Shown here piece by piece: positions 1 to 12,797 of a stretch of 64,000 nucleotides of DNA (position 1 is the stretch's first letter; every line of letters starts with the position of its first letter). Where the stretch lies: NCBI GenBank assembly GCA_947503965.1, contig CANNFU010000005.1, positions 248,001 through 312,000 of the forward strand, read 5' to 3'. Origin of the DNA: an uncultured Paracoccaceae bacterium (GTDB lineage: Bacteria > Pseudomonadota > Alphaproteobacteria > Rhodobacterales > Rhodobacteraceae). The notes beneath the pieces are model-generated. The model ran no database searches. It worked only from the letters and a program-made list of their open reading frames with translations, and was not told where the DNA came from. A program made the position numbers and the translations under genes.

Positions 1-492
1 GTGTGACATGGCCCAGATATGGGCGCTGAACATCTGTGGCGGTGGCCGCTTTTCAGCTGGGATATGCTGGCTGAGTTCCTCGGCCGCGCGTTCCAGAACA
101 CCCATGGCGCGCGTCGCCACATCATGCAGTTCGGGTGTGCGGTTGATTGAAATGCCGCTTTCGAACATGGCGATGTAATAGCCGGGATATTTGTTGGCGA
201 AGGCAAGATAGGCGCGGCCTGTGGCCTCGAACGCCGACAGGGCCGAGGGTTGCCCGTTATTGTAGGCGTGTTCCATCAGGTCGCCGAACATCTCGTAGCC
301 TTGCTGGGCGGCAGCGGCGATCAGGTCTTCGCGCCCTTCGAAATGCCGGTAGACGGCGGCTGGGGTCACGCCCGCCTCGCGCGCGGCTTCGGACAGAGTG
401 AACCCGGTCGGTCCCCGCTTTTCGATCAGCGTCAGACAGCCGTCGATCAGCGCCTCGCGCAGGTTGCCGTGATGATAGCCGCGTTTAGGCAT
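1..492 (-). CDS. TetR/AcrR family transcriptional regulator (3' end outside window)
   Basis: Reading leftward from an ATG at 492, the product begins [15 protein letters not shown] and carries a TetR-type helix-turn-helix near residues 25-55 (the recognition-helix region reads [12 protein letters not shown]). 163 codons are visible and the frame is still open at base 1, so the C-terminal ligand-binding domain is cut by the window edge. The start lies 8 bp inside the end of the upstream PPK2 gene, so the two are probably co-transcribed and translationally coupled. TetR proteins are usually ligand-responsive repressors; the ligand and targets cannot be read here. Family assignment is firm, function is inference. 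Confidence 0.85.
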   Translation of the reverse strand, partial: MPKRGYHHGNLREALIDGCLTLIEKRGPTGFTLSEAAREAGVTPAAVYRHFEGREDLIAAAAQQGYEMFGDLMEHAYNNGQPSALSAFEATGRAYLAFANKYPGYYIAMFESGISINRTPELHDVATRAMGVLERAAEELSQHIPAEKRPPPQMFSAHIWAMSH

Positions 493-1354
493 GCCAGAGG
501 TCGGGGCCTCCTGCGATTTTGGGATCCACGCTGCCCAGCGCGTCAGTGTCTTTGCGGGCGTAGTCAAGCTGTGCCAGCACCGCACGGATTGCATTGACCC
601 GCGCACGCCGCTTGTCGTCGGACCGCACGATGGTCCATGGCCCCTCGTCCGAGTGGGTCCGGTTCAGCGTTTCGCTGATGGCATTGGTGTAGGCATCCCA
701 TTTGGATAGCCCCTCCACATCGATCCAGCTGAGTTTCCATTGTTTGAGCGGATCGCTTTCCCGGTCAAGAAACCGTTTCAGTTGCGTAGCTTGCCCGACA
801 TTCAGCCAGATTTTGAACAGCTTGATCCCTTCTTGCGCCAGCATGTGTTCGAATTCGGGGACCTGTTTGAACCAGCGTTCCCGCTGATCAGGCGTGCAGA
901 AGCCGAAGACATGTTCGACAACGCCGCGATTGTACCATGAGCGGTCGAAAATCGTGATTTCCCCCTTGGCGGGCAGGTGCGCGATGTAGCGCTGGAAATA
1001 CCATTGAGCGGCTTCCACCTCTGTCGGTTTGGACAGCGCCACCAGCTTTGCCCCCCGCGGGTTCAGGTTCTCGCGAAAGCGTTTGATCGTGCCACCCTTG
1101 CCAGCCGCATCGCGCCCTTCAAAGACGATGGCGATCCGTTGCCCGGTGTCACGCGCCCAAGCCTGCATCCGCACCAGTTCGATTTGCAGCGCCTCAAGCG
1201 CGCTTTCATAATCGGCTTTGTTCCAGCGCTTGTCATACGGGTATGTCGGATTGAGGATGTCGTTTTTCCGGGCCGCCTTGATGGCGTCCTGCACATCCTT
1301 TGGCGCGTCCTCTTTGGCGAAGCGGCTGATACCGCCGTCAAAGGGTAAATCCAT
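485..1354 (-). CDS. ppk2: Polyphosphate kinase 2 (PPK2 family)
   Basis: A 289-residue kinase of the PPK2 family, which moves phosphate between inorganic polyphosphate and nucleoside di- or monophosphates in the cytoplasm. The Walker A loop GRDAAGKGG lies at about residues 80-88 and the Walker B/lid motif DRSWYNRG at about 137-144; both are diagnostic. One-domain length fits PPK2 class I. The ATG at 1354 is chosen because GGGAG sits 7 bases upstream; an in-frame extension to 1492 has no such site and is unlike the family. The gene overlaps the following TetR gene by 8 bp. Family is clear; whether GDP or ADP is the acceptor is not. Confidence 0.93.
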   Translation of the reverse strand: MDLPFDGGISRFAKEDAPKDVQDAIKAARKNDILNPTYPYDKRWNKADYESALEALQIELVRMQAWARDTGQRIAIVFEGRDAAGKGGTIKRFRENLNPRGAKLVALSKPTEVEAAQWYFQRYIAHLPAKGEITIFDRSWYNRGVVEHVFGFCTPDQRERWFKQVPEFEHMLAQEGIKLFKIWLNVGQATQLKRFLDRESDPLKQWKLSWIDVEGLSKWDAYTNAISETLNRTHSDEGPWTIVRSDDKRRARVNAIRAVLAQLDYARKDTDALGSVDPKIAGGPDLWHA

Positions 1355-1547
1355 GAAAACTCTCCCGATCTTCCGTTTTGTATATATGGGGCTTTCGGAC
1401 ACCAAGCGCAATTCAGCGTTTGCCTTTGGCAATGGCGTTGCCGCGCGGTCATCGGGGCTTGCCTGTGATACGCGAAGGCGTATTTGGTGCAATCTGTTAG
1501 AAGCAGCGCCTCGGAAAAGGCCAGGAGGCGCCCTTGCCCCGGCTGTT

Positions 1548-2543
1548 TCAGTTCCCCGAAGCGGCCCGTTCGGCGGCGCGGTTGATGGCCGCGACTGTTT
1601 CTTCGGGGTTGGTCTGATGCGGCATGTGCCCGACCCCTTCCAATGTCGTCAGATTGGCGGTTGGGGCGACCTTGATTACTTCCAGCGCGTGCACATGGAT
1701 CGGTACCGTGGTGTCAGCGTCGCCATGTACGATCTCGATCGGCAGTGTCAGTTCGGGGTACCGCGCTGCCATCTCGACCACATGAGGGCGCAGCGTGTTC
1801 ACCTGCCGGATATTGGCCCGCATCGTATCGGGCCGCAGGGCAAGGCGCGCACCCACATAATTGCTATAACCTTCGGGGACCGGTTGCGGGGCAAAGATGT
1901 CCGCGATGCCGTCCTGAATACGCCCCTCTGGCGCCAGTGCGGCGATCAGCGGGATGGTCACAGCACCCCCAAAGGCCGATCCGTTGATGGTGTAGTAACC
2001 GCCCAGATCACCCGGCCACGGCATTGTCACCCCGGCCAGCGACACGACGCCCGCCGCATTAACCGGGCTTTCCGTGTCCAGCCCCGCCAGTGCCCAGGCA
2101 TAGGAGACAATCCCGCCAAAGCTGTGCCCGACGACGATGGGCGCTTCGATCCCAAGGATCTCGGCCGCCCCGCGCAGCATTTCCGCCTGTGCTTGCGGGC
2201 TGGCCCCTTGGGTCGCAATCAGGCCGGTTGGCACGCCGGGCACACGGTCCGTATAGCCCAGTCCGGGCCGATCAAAGGCCGTTACCGTGTAGTTATCGGT
2301 CAGCCGGCCCATCAGATCGAATGTGAATTCCCGCAGATTTCCACCCGCACCGTGCAGCAGAATGACATGCGGTCCTTCACCATCCTGCACGTAGTGCACC
2401 CGCGCGCCGTCCACCTCGACGAAAGCGCCAAGGGGGGCGTGGGTCCGCTCGGCCTTGCTGGCCCGGTATTCGGCACCAAAATAGGTCAGTGTCGCCCCGA
2501 TGCCGAGAATGATAGCTGTGTTTGCGATGCCGTTAAGTGCCAA
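1548..2543 (-). CDS. Membrane-anchored alpha/beta hydrolase
   Basis: 331 residues with an N-terminal hydrophobic helix (about residues 5-23), then an alpha/beta-hydrolase fold. The oxyanion-hole motif HGAGG is near 64-68, the nucleophile elbow GHSFGG puts the catalytic serine at about 141, an acid is expected in HGDADTTVP and the histidine in GVGHMPH. The start is a TTG at 2543 that overlaps the end of metA by 11 bp, with a GAGATGG Shine-Dalgarno-like stretch in the metA 3' end; no ATG occurs before the catalytic domain. The substrate is unknown. The overlap suggests co-translation with metA, but no metabolic link is evident. Confidence 0.85.
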   Translation of the reverse strand: MALNGIANTAIILGIGATLTYFGAEYRASKAERTHAPLGAFVEVDGARVHYVQDGEGPHVILLHGAGGNLREFTFDLMGRLTDNYTVTAFDRPGLGYTDRVPGVPTGLIATQGASPQAQAEMLRGAAEILGIEAPIVVGHSFGGIVSYAWALAGLDTESPVNAAGVVSLAGVTMPWPGDLGGYYTINGSAFGGAVTIPLIAALAPEGRIQDGIADIFAPQPVPEGYSNYVGARLALRPDTMRANIRQVNTLRPHVVEMAARYPELTLPIEIVHGDADTTVPIHVHALEVIKVAPTANLTTLEGVGHMPHQTNPEETVAAINRAAERAASGN

Positions 2544-3450
2544 TTTTGTCCATCTCGAAATGTGTGGTCTGGTAGATTTCGTTTATCCAGTTTCCATATA
2601 GAAGATGTGCGTGGCTTCTCCAGCGATTTTGTGGCTCTCTCGCGGGATCGTCATCAGGATAGTAGTTCATGGGCACATTGATCGGCGTACCTTCGCTGAT
2701 GTCCCGGTCATATTCCTGTTTCAACGTTCCACTGTCGTATTCAAAGTGGTTGAAGATATAAAGCGCGCGATGGGCTGCATCCTCGACCAGGCAGGGGCCC
2801 GCATCGTCGCTGGTGATCAGCGTTTTCAAACCGGGGGCGGCGTCGATCTCATCCTGCCGCATTTCGGTCCAGCGGCTGACGGGGATCACGCAATCATCAG
2901 AGAACCCCCGCAGATAGGGCGAGGCAGGGGCGGTGTTCCGGTGCCGGAAACAGCCGAAGGCCTTGTGATCCAGAAGGTGTTTTTGCACGCCGTGGAAATA
3001 GTTGATCATCGCCATGCCGCCCCAGCAGACGCCGAAGGTGGAGTGCACATGGGTCTGGGTCCAGTCAAAAACCTGGGTGAGTTCGTCCCAATAGGTGACC
3101 TCTTCAAACGGCAGGTGTTCGATGGGGGCGCCAGTGATAATCAGCCCGTCGAATTTTTCATCGCGCATATCGCTGAAGGGCCGATAGAATTCTTCCATAT
3201 GGGCGGCGGCAGTGTTTTTTGTCTGATGTTCAGACATGCGGATCAGTGAAAACTCGATCTGCAGCGGGGTCGCCCCGATCAGCCGGGCGAACTGGTTTTC
3301 CGTCTGGATTTTTTTGGGCATCAGGTTCAACAGTGCGATCCGCAACGGGCGGATATCCTGACGGGAAGCTGTGTCTTCATCCAGCACCATGACGCCTTCC
3401 TTGGACAGGACATCATAGGCGGGCAGGGCGGCGGGCAGTTTAATGGGCAT
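2533..3450 (-). CDS. metAA: Homoserine O-acetyltransferase, MetA type
   Basis: A 305-residue MetA-family acyltransferase that activates homoserine for methionine synthesis. The catalytic cysteine is C142 (FGVCWGG), with H235 and E237 in NHFEYD completing the usual triad. At position 111, where Escherichia coli succinyltransferase has glycine, this protein has glutamate (GAPIEHL). In the family Glu111 goes with acetyl-CoA use, so acetyl-CoA is the predicted acyl donor despite the common label 'O-succinyltransferase'. Full length. The upstream gap is only 38 bp and holds no recognisable SAM-II riboswitch. It sits within a run of minus-strand genes between a P-loop ATPase and a hydrolase. Confidence 0.95.
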   Translation of the reverse strand: MPIKLPAALPAYDVLSKEGVMVLDEDTASRQDIRPLRIALLNLMPKKIQTENQFARLIGATPLQIEFSLIRMSEHQTKNTAAAHMEEFYRPFSDMRDEKFDGLIITGAPIEHLPFEEVTYWDELTQVFDWTQTHVHSTFGVCWGGMAMINYFHGVQKHLLDHKAFGCFRHRNTAPASPYLRGFSDDCVIPVSRWTEMRQDEIDAAPGLKTLITSDDAGPCLVEDAAHRALYIFNHFEYDSGTLKQEYDRDISEGTPINVPMNYYPDDDPAREPQNRWRSHAHLLYGNWINEIYQTTHFEMDKIGT

Positions 3451-3488
3451 AGGTCATGTCCTGGATCAGGAGGAAAGAGATAGGTGGC

Positions 3489-4352
3489 TTACCCGCGCAT
3501 CTCAAGGGCGTCAGCGATCATGCTGACAAAGCCCTCCGTATCGTGAACTTTTGTGACGGCCTGCATCGGCACGGTGATGCCCCAGTTATCGGCCATCGCC
3601 TTGTAACGTGGCTGGCGGTGTGCCAGCGCCTTGGCAAAGGCCCAGCGGATGAAATCGTCGGGGTCCACCTGATCGGGGGCGACGTTGAATTCGCTCAAAT
3701 AGGCCTGCCATGTCGCCAACAGGAACGCCGGGTCATAGGACATCGGCTTGGGTTCTTTGTCGAACCGGCGGATGAGTTCGGCGGTATGTTCGTCAGTCCC
3801 TTCGATCCAGACCATCAGCGTTTTGGACGCCAGATCGGTCAGCACCGGGTCATCCGGGTTATGCGGGTCAACCCATTCGCAGATCGAGCCGCCGGTATCG
3901 CAGATGAAATGCGGATATTGATAAAGCCGCTGCGCCCGTTCGATGAAATAGCCCGTGTCGTGCAAGGCGGCGACCTCGGCCTGTTGGAATTCGTCCTGCC
4001 TACGCGTGTATTCATCCCACTGCAGCCCGCCCTTGGCCGGATCGCCGGGTTTGCCCAGATAGGATGACATCGGTTTGAGGTCATCGAAAGAGATGTTCGA
4101 GCCGATATAGATCGAGTTCGACCGCAGAAGGTCGCGCAGGAACGGCACCTTCATCGCCTCTTGCTTGGCGTTATCGGCGATTTTCTCGCCCATATAGCGC
4201 GTGCCGATCCGGTAATCGATGGAGTAGTGAAACCAGTCGCCATTGTCGCGCAGCATCTTGGACAGATAGGTCTTGCCCAAGCCTGACATCGCAAAAAGCA
4301 GGACACGTTTCTGCGGGGCGTTGCGCCAGTCATGTGCGGTTTCGTAAATCAT
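3489..4352 (-). CDS. P-loop ATPase of unknown function
   Basis: 287 residues. A Walker A motif, MSGLGKT, lies at about residues 22-28 after a short N-terminal lead, followed by a soluble alpha/beta protein with no membrane segment. It resembles conserved Rhodobacterales proteins usually called only 'ATPase'; the fold suggests a nucleotide or small-molecule kinase, but no specific substrate motif is seen. The ATG at 4352 is preferred; a TTG at 4373 in the same frame has only a weak GGAA upstream. It lies between a DUF4336 gene and metA, all on the minus strand with gaps of tens of bases. Function unassigned. Confidence 0.75.
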   Translation of the reverse strand: MIYETAHDWRNAPQKRVLLFAMSGLGKTYLSKMLRDNGDWFHYSIDYRIGTRYMGEKIADNAKQEAMKVPFLRDLLRSNSIYIGSNISFDDLKPMSSYLGKPGDPAKGGLQWDEYTRRQDEFQQAEVAALHDTGYFIERAQRLYQYPHFICDTGGSICEWVDPHNPDDPVLTDLASKTLMVWIEGTDEHTAELIRRFDKEPKPMSYDPAFLLATWQAYLSEFNVAPDQVDPDDFIRWAFAKALAHRQPRYKAMADNWGITVPMQAVTKVHDTEGFVSMIADALEMRG

Positions 4353-4393
4353 CGGCGTATGGGTAGCGTTCAATTCCGTGTTGCGCCAGTGGG

Positions 4394-5080
4394 TTATTTG
4401 ATCAGCCAGGCAAACGCGTCAGACAATGCAACCTGCCCGTCGCCGATGACCGGGTCGCCATGTGCCATGATGAGGTTCCGGGTGGGCCAATTCAGGATCT
4501 GGCTGACGCTTTCCCGCGCGATCTTGCGATTACCAAAGCCAAGGCGGAATTTGCGCGGCACATTGGGGCGTGTCCCGGTCATCAGATCAAGCCGGGCGAT
4601 AATGCTGCGCCAGCCTTTGTGAAAGCCCGGCGGAAACTGTTGCAGAATGTCGGTAAAGATCGTGGTGCGGCTGGGCTTATGGTGAAAGACAACCTCAGTC
4701 GCGATACGGTTTTCAAGAACGATCTGTTCCATGACATCCTGCCATGCCGGATCAGCCGTGGCATCCAGTGTACCATCAAAACGCAGGTCAGACCGCTTCC
4801 TGATCAGCGCCGGGTTGCCATGCAGCTTTGCATTTGGGTATGCCGCCTGCCAATCAGGCAGTGCCAGATGATGCAGGCTGTTGGGTGCGATAAGCTGGGT
4901 CACGATCCCAAGCGCATCAATTTGGGCCCGTACATCGTTGGTCAGTGTGATCGGGGACCAGATCAACAGTGATCCATCACCAAGCCGTATGATCACGGCG
5001 CGCGTGGGATAGTGAAATCCCATGACGTCCAGCGTGTCCCCATCCGTCGTCCAAATATCATCGCTGATGGCGTGAAGCAT
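4394..5080 (-). CDS. DUF4336 (metallo-beta-lactamase-fold-like) protein
   Basis: 228 residues matching the DUF4336 pattern: an APNSLHHLALPDW segment around residue 65-77 and a C-terminal MAHGDPV segment. DUF4336 proteins are thought to be distant relatives of metallo-beta-lactamases, but the canonical HxHxDH is not present here, so no catalytic role is claimed. The ATG at 5080 is chosen because GGAAAGGA lies about 7 bases upstream; the longer in-frame start at 5134 lacks a site and would abut the YHS gene. It lies 54 bp downstream of the YHS-protein gene on the same strand. Confidence 0.8.
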   Translation of the reverse strand: MLHAISDDIWTTDGDTLDVMGFHYPTRAVIIRLGDGSLLIWSPITLTNDVRAQIDALGIVTQLIAPNSLHHLALPDWQAAYPNAKLHGNPALIRKRSDLRFDGTLDATADPAWQDVMEQIVLENRIATEVVFHHKPSRTTIFTDILQQFPPGFHKGWRSIIARLDLMTGTRPNVPRKFRLGFGNRKIARESVSQILNWPTRNLIMAHGDPVIGDGQVALSDAFAWLIK

Positions 5081-5134
5081 GCGATTGTCCTTTCCGGCCA
5101 GACATGCGTAGCCGGAAAGAACATCTAGAGGCAA

Positions 5135-5596
5135 TCAGGCGTTCAGAACGCTGGGCCAGTTCGCATCAGCCGCCGCGATATGGCCGGGAATGTCCCGTTC
5201 CCACCGCCGCTGCACTCGGCGCGAGAAGTTCAGATAGAGCTTGTCATCGACAATGCTCCACGCGTCCGGGATTGTTGAGGCCGTGTAACCCTGGCTGACA
5301 GCAAAGGCACAATAACCGCCATATTGCGGGGCGTATTTTTCAGGATCAGCGGCGAAAAGATTGCGGTTTTCGACTGAACTGAAGCGCCATGTCGCGCCCA
5401 TATAATCATGGGTTATGGCGGCGTCGCCCGCGACGGGTGCACCTTGGGTGAAGTATCCGACCACATCCGTGCCATCCACAGCGATCCCGTCCTCGGCATA
5501 TATACTGGGTGTCGCTGCCATCGCACTCCGCGTGCTAAGTGCAAGTACAGGGGCGGCGGCGGTCAGGGCCAAAAGGTGGCGACGGGTGATTTGCAT
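5135..5596 (-). CDS. Tat-exported YHS-domain protein
   Basis: 153 residues beginning with a twin-arginine signal (TRRHLLALTAAAPVLALS) and likely cleavage after SAMA, then a YHS-like domain with the typical GTDVVGYF and YGGYCAFAVSQG segments. YHS domains are linked to metal or haem-associated proteins; the Tat signal implies export in a folded, possibly cofactor-bound, state to the periplasm. A C-terminal segment reading DDKLYLNFSRRV is usual for this subfamily. It is the first gene of a minus-strand run leading to the DUF4336 gene. The cofactor is not identifiable from sequence. Confidence 0.85.
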   Translation of the reverse strand: MQITRRHLLALTAAAPVLALSTRSAMAATPSIYAEDGIAVDGTDVVGYFTQGAPVAGDAAITHDYMGATWRFSSVENRNLFAADPEKYAPQYGGYCAFAVSQGYTASTIPDAWSIVDDKLYLNFSRRVQRRWERDIPGHIAAADANWPSVLNA

Positions 5597-5654
5597 GGGT
5601 CAGCTCCAAGATGTGATTGCGGCTCTTGGCGCTTAATTGGGGGAAGGTGCCGGT

Positions 5655-5688
5655 GAAAAGCTACCCCTCACACAGACATGTGAGAGGG
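5655..5688 (-). terminator. Terminator-like hairpin after mnmA
   Basis: Arms CCCTCACACA (5665-5674) and TGTGAGAGGG (5679-5688) pair with one mismatch; on the minus strand the stem is followed within 4 bases by TTTT. It stands 13 bp past the end of mnmA, so it is a plausible intrinsic terminator for it. Confidence 0.6.
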
Positions 5689-5700
5689 TGTTTCAAATGC

Positions 5701-6840
5701 TCAGTTTCCGCGCCAGATCCAGCCGCCACCGAAAATACGGGTGCTGTCAGGGTCGTAGAAAACGCAGGCCTGTCCGGGCGACACACCTTGTTCGGCGACC
5801 AGCAGTTCCACTTCTGCCTCTGTCTCGGATATCGGCCGCAGGATTGCATCTGTCGGTGGCCGGGTTGACCGGACGCGCACGGCGATCTGGCGCTCGGCGA
5901 TGTCGGTCAGCTTGCCATCGCCGATCCAATTGATTTCGCGGATCGGCACGCGCCGCGTCGCGAGCATGTCTTTCGGGCCGACGACGACCTGTTTCGCATC
6001 GACATCCAGTTTTACAACATAAAGTGGGTCCGCCAGCCCGCCAATGCCAAGACCGCGGCGTTGCCCGACCGTGTAATGAATCACGCCCTTATGGGTGCCA
6101 AGGATATTGCCATCGGTATCAACGATATCACCCGGCTCTGCCGCGCCTGGCCGCAGTTTTTCGATCACGGCGGCATAGTCACCGTTTGGTACAAAGCAGA
6201 TGTCCTGGCTATCAGGCTTGTCCGCCACGCTCAGCCCGTATTTGGCGGCCAGGGCGCGTGTTTCATCCTTGGATGCATGATGCCCCAGTGGAAAGCGCAG
6301 ATAATCAAGCTGCTCTTGCGTGGTCGAGAACAGGAAATAGCTTTGGTCCTTGGTCGGATCGGCCGCGGAATGCAGTTCGGCGCCTGCGTCACCCATCTTG
6401 CGTTGGATGTAATGCCCGGTGGCCATGCAATCGGCATCAAGGTCTTTGGCGGTTTCCAGCAGGTCCTTGAATTTCACCCGCTCATTGCAGCGGATGCAGG
6501 GGACGGGCGTGGCACCACCCAGATAGCTGTCGGCGAATTCGTCCATCACTGCTTCGCGAAAGGTGTTTTCGTAATCCAGCACGTAATGGGGAAATCCCAT
6601 CTCCTCGGCCACACGGCGCGCATCATGGATGTCACGGCCCGCGCAACAGGCGCCCTTCTTGGCCAGTGCCGCGCCGTGGTCGTAAAGCTGCAGCGTCACG
6701 CCGACCACGTCATACCCTTCCTCGGCCAGTTTGGCGGCCACCACAGAGCTATCGACGCCGCCCGACATGGCAACGACAACGCGCGTCTGCGCAGGCGGCT
6801 TGGCAAAGCCGAGAGAGTTCAACGGCGAATCGAGTGACAT
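5701..6840 (-). CDS. mnmA: tRNA-specific 2-thiouridylase MnmA
   Basis: 379 residues. MnmA activates U34 of tRNA Lys, Glu and Gln with ATP and transfers persulfide sulfur to make 2-thiouridine. The PP-loop SGGVDSS is at about residues 26-32; the catalytic cysteines lie in [11 protein letters not shown] and DSQDICFVP; the C-terminal beta-barrel contains GQRRGLGI and GQACVFYD. The ATG at 6840 has GGAAG a few bases upstream; the longer start at 6891 would add an unconserved tail. Divergent from sciP, and followed by a terminator-like hairpin. Confidence 0.96.
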   Translation of the reverse strand: MSLDSPLNSLGFAKPPAQTRVVVAMSGGVDSSVVAAKLAEEGYDVVGVTLQLYDHGAALAKKGACCAGRDIHDARRVAEEMGFPHYVLDYENTFREAVMDEFADSYLGGATPVPCIRCNERVKFKDLLETAKDLDADCMATGHYIQRKMGDAGAELHSAADPTKDQSYFLFSTTQEQLDYLRFPLGHHASKDETRALAAKYGLSVADKPDSQDICFVPNGDYAAVIEKLRPGAAEPGDIVDTDGNILGTHKGVIHYTVGQRRGLGIGGLADPLYVVKLDVDAKQVVVGPKDMLATRRVPIREINWIGDGKLTDIAERQIAVRVRSTRPPTDAILRPISETEAEVELLVAEQGVSPGQACVFYDPDSTRIFGGGWIWRGN

Positions 6841-6878
6841 GAAACTTCCAGATGCATTGGGTTCGCGATGAAATATAG

Positions 6879-6940
6879 GAAAATGCAACATACTCTCAAG
6901 TAGGGATTATACCACTCTTTAAGGCCTGCATTGCATTTTC
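6879..6940. promoter_or_regulatory. Inverted repeat in mnmA-sciP intergenic region
   Basis: GAAAATGCAA (6879-6888) is perfectly repeated in inverse as TTGCATTTTC (6931-6940), 42 bp apart, in the divergent spacer between mnmA and sciP. The right arm ends about 30 bp before the sciP start. It could be a paired operator; no regulator is identified. Confidence 0.35.
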
Positions 6941-6970
6941 ATGGGCGGTGGAAACGCAAAGGGGTGCGAG

Positions 6971-7249
6971 ATGTATCTACGTAAAGTTGAAGGGCCGCGA
7001 TCGGTAACGCTGCCGGATGGGAGTATTATGACACGGGCTGACTTACCCAGTGAGAAGACACGCAGATGGGTTGCTTCGCGCAAGGCAGCGGTTGTGCGCG
7101 CCGTTTGTGGTGGCTTGATCCAGCGCAAAGAGGCCTTGGAACGCTACGGATTGTCGGATGAGGAATTCAGCGAATGGGAAAATGCGGTGACGCAGTTCGG
7201 AGAGGGTGCCCTTAAGGCAACTGCCTTACAACGGTATCGACAACCATAG
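6971..7249 (+). CDS. sciP: CtrA inhibitor SciP (DUF1153)
   Basis: 92 residues matching SciP, the small helix-turn-helix protein that in Caulobacter binds CtrA and blocks its recruitment of RNA polymerase in G1 cells. The family signature VEGPRSVTLPDGS is at the N-terminus and the Trp-containing helix LPSEKTRRWVASRK follows, then the HTH region LIQRKEALERYGLSDEEF. The ATG at 6971 (MYLRKVEGP) is the conserved family start and has GGGG upstream; a longer start at 6941 is not conserved. It stands immediately upstream of its target regulator ctrA, which supports the assignment. Confidence 0.95.
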   Translation: MYLRKVEGPRSVTLPDGSIMTRADLPSEKTRRWVASRKAAVVRAVCGGLIQRKEALERYGLSDEEFSEWENAVTQFGEGALKATALQRYRQP

Positions 7250-7287
7250 GTAGAAATGCAATGATGCACGCGGGTGGTAACGGGTGG

Positions 7288-7311
7288 TTAACCTTTACAC
7301 GTTTAGGTTAA
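7288..7311. promoter_or_regulatory. Inverted CtrA half-sites upstream of ctrA
   Basis: TTAACCT (7288-7294) and AGGTTAA (7305-7311) form a perfect 7-bp inverted repeat with a 10-bp spacer, ending 29 bp before the ctrA start. TTAACC is the CtrA half-site core. The arrangement is inverted rather than the classical direct TTAA-N7-TTAA, so autoregulation is inference. Confidence 0.5.
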
Positions 7312-7340
7312 TGGCGTGAATGAGAGAGCGGAGACCTCGA

Positions 7341-8054
7341 ATGCGTGTTTTGCTAGTCGAAGATGACCCAACGACATCCAAAAGTATCGAACTGATGCTG
7401 ACCCATGCCAACCTGAACGTCTATGCGACGGATTTGGGGGAAGAGGGTATCGATCTGGCGAAACTGTATGACTATGACCTGATCCTGCTGGATCTGAACC
7501 TGCCGGATATGAACGGGCACGAGGTTTTGCGTCAACTCCGTCTCAGCCGCATTGATACGCCTATATTGATCCTCTCAGGGGACGATGGGACTGAAAGCAA
7601 GCTAAAAGGCTTTGGTTTCGGCGCAGATGACTATCTGACGAAGCCCTTCCACCGCGAAGAACTCGTGGCGCGTATTCATGCGATCATTCGCCGGTCGAAA
7701 GGCCATGCCCAGTCGATCATCAAGACCGGGCAGATTGCCGTGAACCTTGATGCCAAAACGGTTGAGGTCGAAGGCAGCACCGTGCATCTGACCGGCAAAG
7801 AGTATCAGATGCTGGAACTCCTTAGCCTGCGTAAGGGAACAACCCTGACGAAAGAGATGTTCCTGAACCATCTTTATGGCGGCATGGATGAGCCAGAGTT
7901 AAAGATCATCGATGTGTTCATCTGCAAGCTACGCAAGAAATTGAGCGAAGCAACCGCAGGCGATAACTATATCGAAACAGTCTGGGGGCGTGGTTACGTG
8001 CTACGCGATCCCGACCCGATCATGGCCGAGGAAAAACTGGCCGTCGGCGCCTGA
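7341..8054 (+). CDS. ctrA: Cell-cycle response regulator CtrA
   Basis: 237 residues, the OmpR-type response regulator CtrA. The receiver domain (about 1-120) has the acidic pocket EDD at residues 7-9, the phospho-acceptor D51 (LLDLNLP) and K in TKPFHREE; the winged-helix DNA-binding domain follows (about 125-230), with the highly conserved [12 protein letters not shown] and GRGYVLRDP. In alphaproteobacteria CtrA controls cell-cycle genes, or in Rhodobacterales motility and gene-transfer-agent functions, which is family knowledge. The ATG at 7341 (MRVLLVEDD) is the universal start. The upstream neighbour sciP encodes its inhibitor, and inverted half-sites precede the gene. Confidence 0.97.
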   Translation: MRVLLVEDDPTTSKSIELMLTHANLNVYATDLGEEGIDLAKLYDYDLILLDLNLPDMNGHEVLRQLRLSRIDTPILILSGDDGTESKLKGFGFGADDYLTKPFHREELVARIHAIIRRSKGHAQSIIKTGQIAVNLDAKTVEVEGSTVHLTGKEYQMLELLSLRKGTTLTKEMFLNHLYGGMDEPELKIIDVFICKLRKKLSEATAGDNYIETVWGRGYVLRDPDPIMAEEKLAVGA

Positions 8055-8166
8055 TCCGAACGGTTTGCGCGTACCACTCACGGAAACTTGGCGCAGATCG
8101 CAATTCGGGCACCCGCACACTGGACGACCGTGGCCCGCCTGCATAAAACTTGCATAGGCTGATTGA

Positions 8167-12431
<4,265 letters not shown>

Positions 12432-12459
12432 CCGCGTACGGCACAAAATGTTCGCGAAT

Positions 12460-12474
12460 GTTCTTAAAAAGTTC
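12460..12474. promoter_or_regulatory. Putative LexA (SOS) box 1
   Basis: GTTC-N7-GTTC (GTTC at 12460-12463 and 12471-12474) exactly matches the alphaproteobacterial LexA direct-repeat operator known from Rhodobacter and Caulobacter. It lies 60 bp before the start of the 40-codon gene. A third GTTC occurs at 12450-12453. LexA binding is inferred from the motif. Confidence 0.7.
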
Positions 12475-12513
12475 TTTACATGGGGTTAACCATATGAGAA
12501 CAAAGTAGCAACA

Positions 12514-12528
12514 GAACGTTAAGGGAAC
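12514..12528. promoter_or_regulatory. Putative LexA (SOS) box 2
   Basis: GAAC-N7-GAAC (12514-12517 and 12525-12528) is the same LexA operator in reverse orientation. It overlaps the ribosome-binding region (AAGGGAAC) of the small gene, 5 bp before its ATG. Two full-match boxes in about 70 bp are unlikely by chance. Confidence 0.68.
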
Positions 12529-12533
12529 ATCAA

Positions 12534-12656
12534 ATGGCTGAAGAGATTAAATCTGTCATCGTCCGGTCGCGCGATACGTTGCTTGCTGATGCTTTGGGTG
12601 TCGCTGCCCTAATGGTCATGCTTTTCGTTGGATTGGCCTTGCCCGGACTGTTCTAA
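12534..12656 (+). CDS. 40-residue single-pass membrane peptide, putative SOS-regulated
   Basis: A 40-codon gene starting at the ATG at 12534 with AAGGGA 7 bases upstream. The first 20 residues are charged (MAEEIKSVIVRSRDTLL), and about residues 21-40 form one hydrophobic helix ending at the C-terminus in LALPGLF. It lies between two LexA-type boxes and downstream of recG. Size, topology and probable SOS control resemble Caulobacter SidA (a 29-residue division inhibitor) and E. coli TisB (an SOS type I toxin), though I see no sequence identity to either. A division inhibitor, a membrane-depolarising toxin or a small regulatory subunit are all possible. That it is a gene is fairly likely; its function is inference. 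Confidence 0.72.
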   Translation: MAEEIKSVIVRSRDTLLADALGVAALMVMLFVGLALPGLF

Positions 12657-12672
12657 CTTGCCTGGCGATCAC

Positions 12673-12782
12673 GGTCCGGTCCATCACATTGCCCTGTCCC
12701 AAGAATGCAATGACTGATGACCTGCCTGTCCGTATCGAAAAGCGGGGGTTTTGCCTCTCCCCTTGATACATCGGACCGGACC
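12673..12782 (+). ncRNA. Candidate structured RNA between the small membrane-peptide gene and its terminator
   Basis: The outer arms GGTCCGGTCC (12673-12682) and GGACCGGACC (12773-12782) are perfectly complementary over 10 bp. Inside, ATCA-CATTG pairs with CAATG-ac-TGAT, and GTATC-ga-AAG-c-GGGG pairs with CCCC-TT-GATAC, giving a closed three-way-junction-like fold. It starts 16 bp after the small gene's stop and ends 15 bp before an intrinsic terminator, so it may be a folded 3' UTR or a processed small RNA. I recognise no known RNA family. Confidence 0.5.
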
Positions 12783-12797
12783 TGATCGTTCTCCCTG

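Noticed and set aside
1506-1531. Hairpin GCGCCTC / GAGGCGC after the hydrolase gene
   Set aside because: Seven pairs but no T-tract on the minus strand; too weak to call a terminator.
1218-2681. 487-codon open frame on the plus strand
   Set aside because: It runs antisense through the PPK2 and hydrolase genes, both with intact catalytic motifs; its translation has no recognisable domain. It is an effect of high GC.
3451-3500. SAM-II riboswitch expected upstream of alphaproteobacterial metA
   Set aside because: Only 38 bp separate metA from the upstream gene and the conserved pseudoknot elements are not present.
12711-12767. 18-codon frame inside the folded RNA segment
   Set aside because: It starts within a paired region and has no ribosome-binding site; the fold explains the sequence better.
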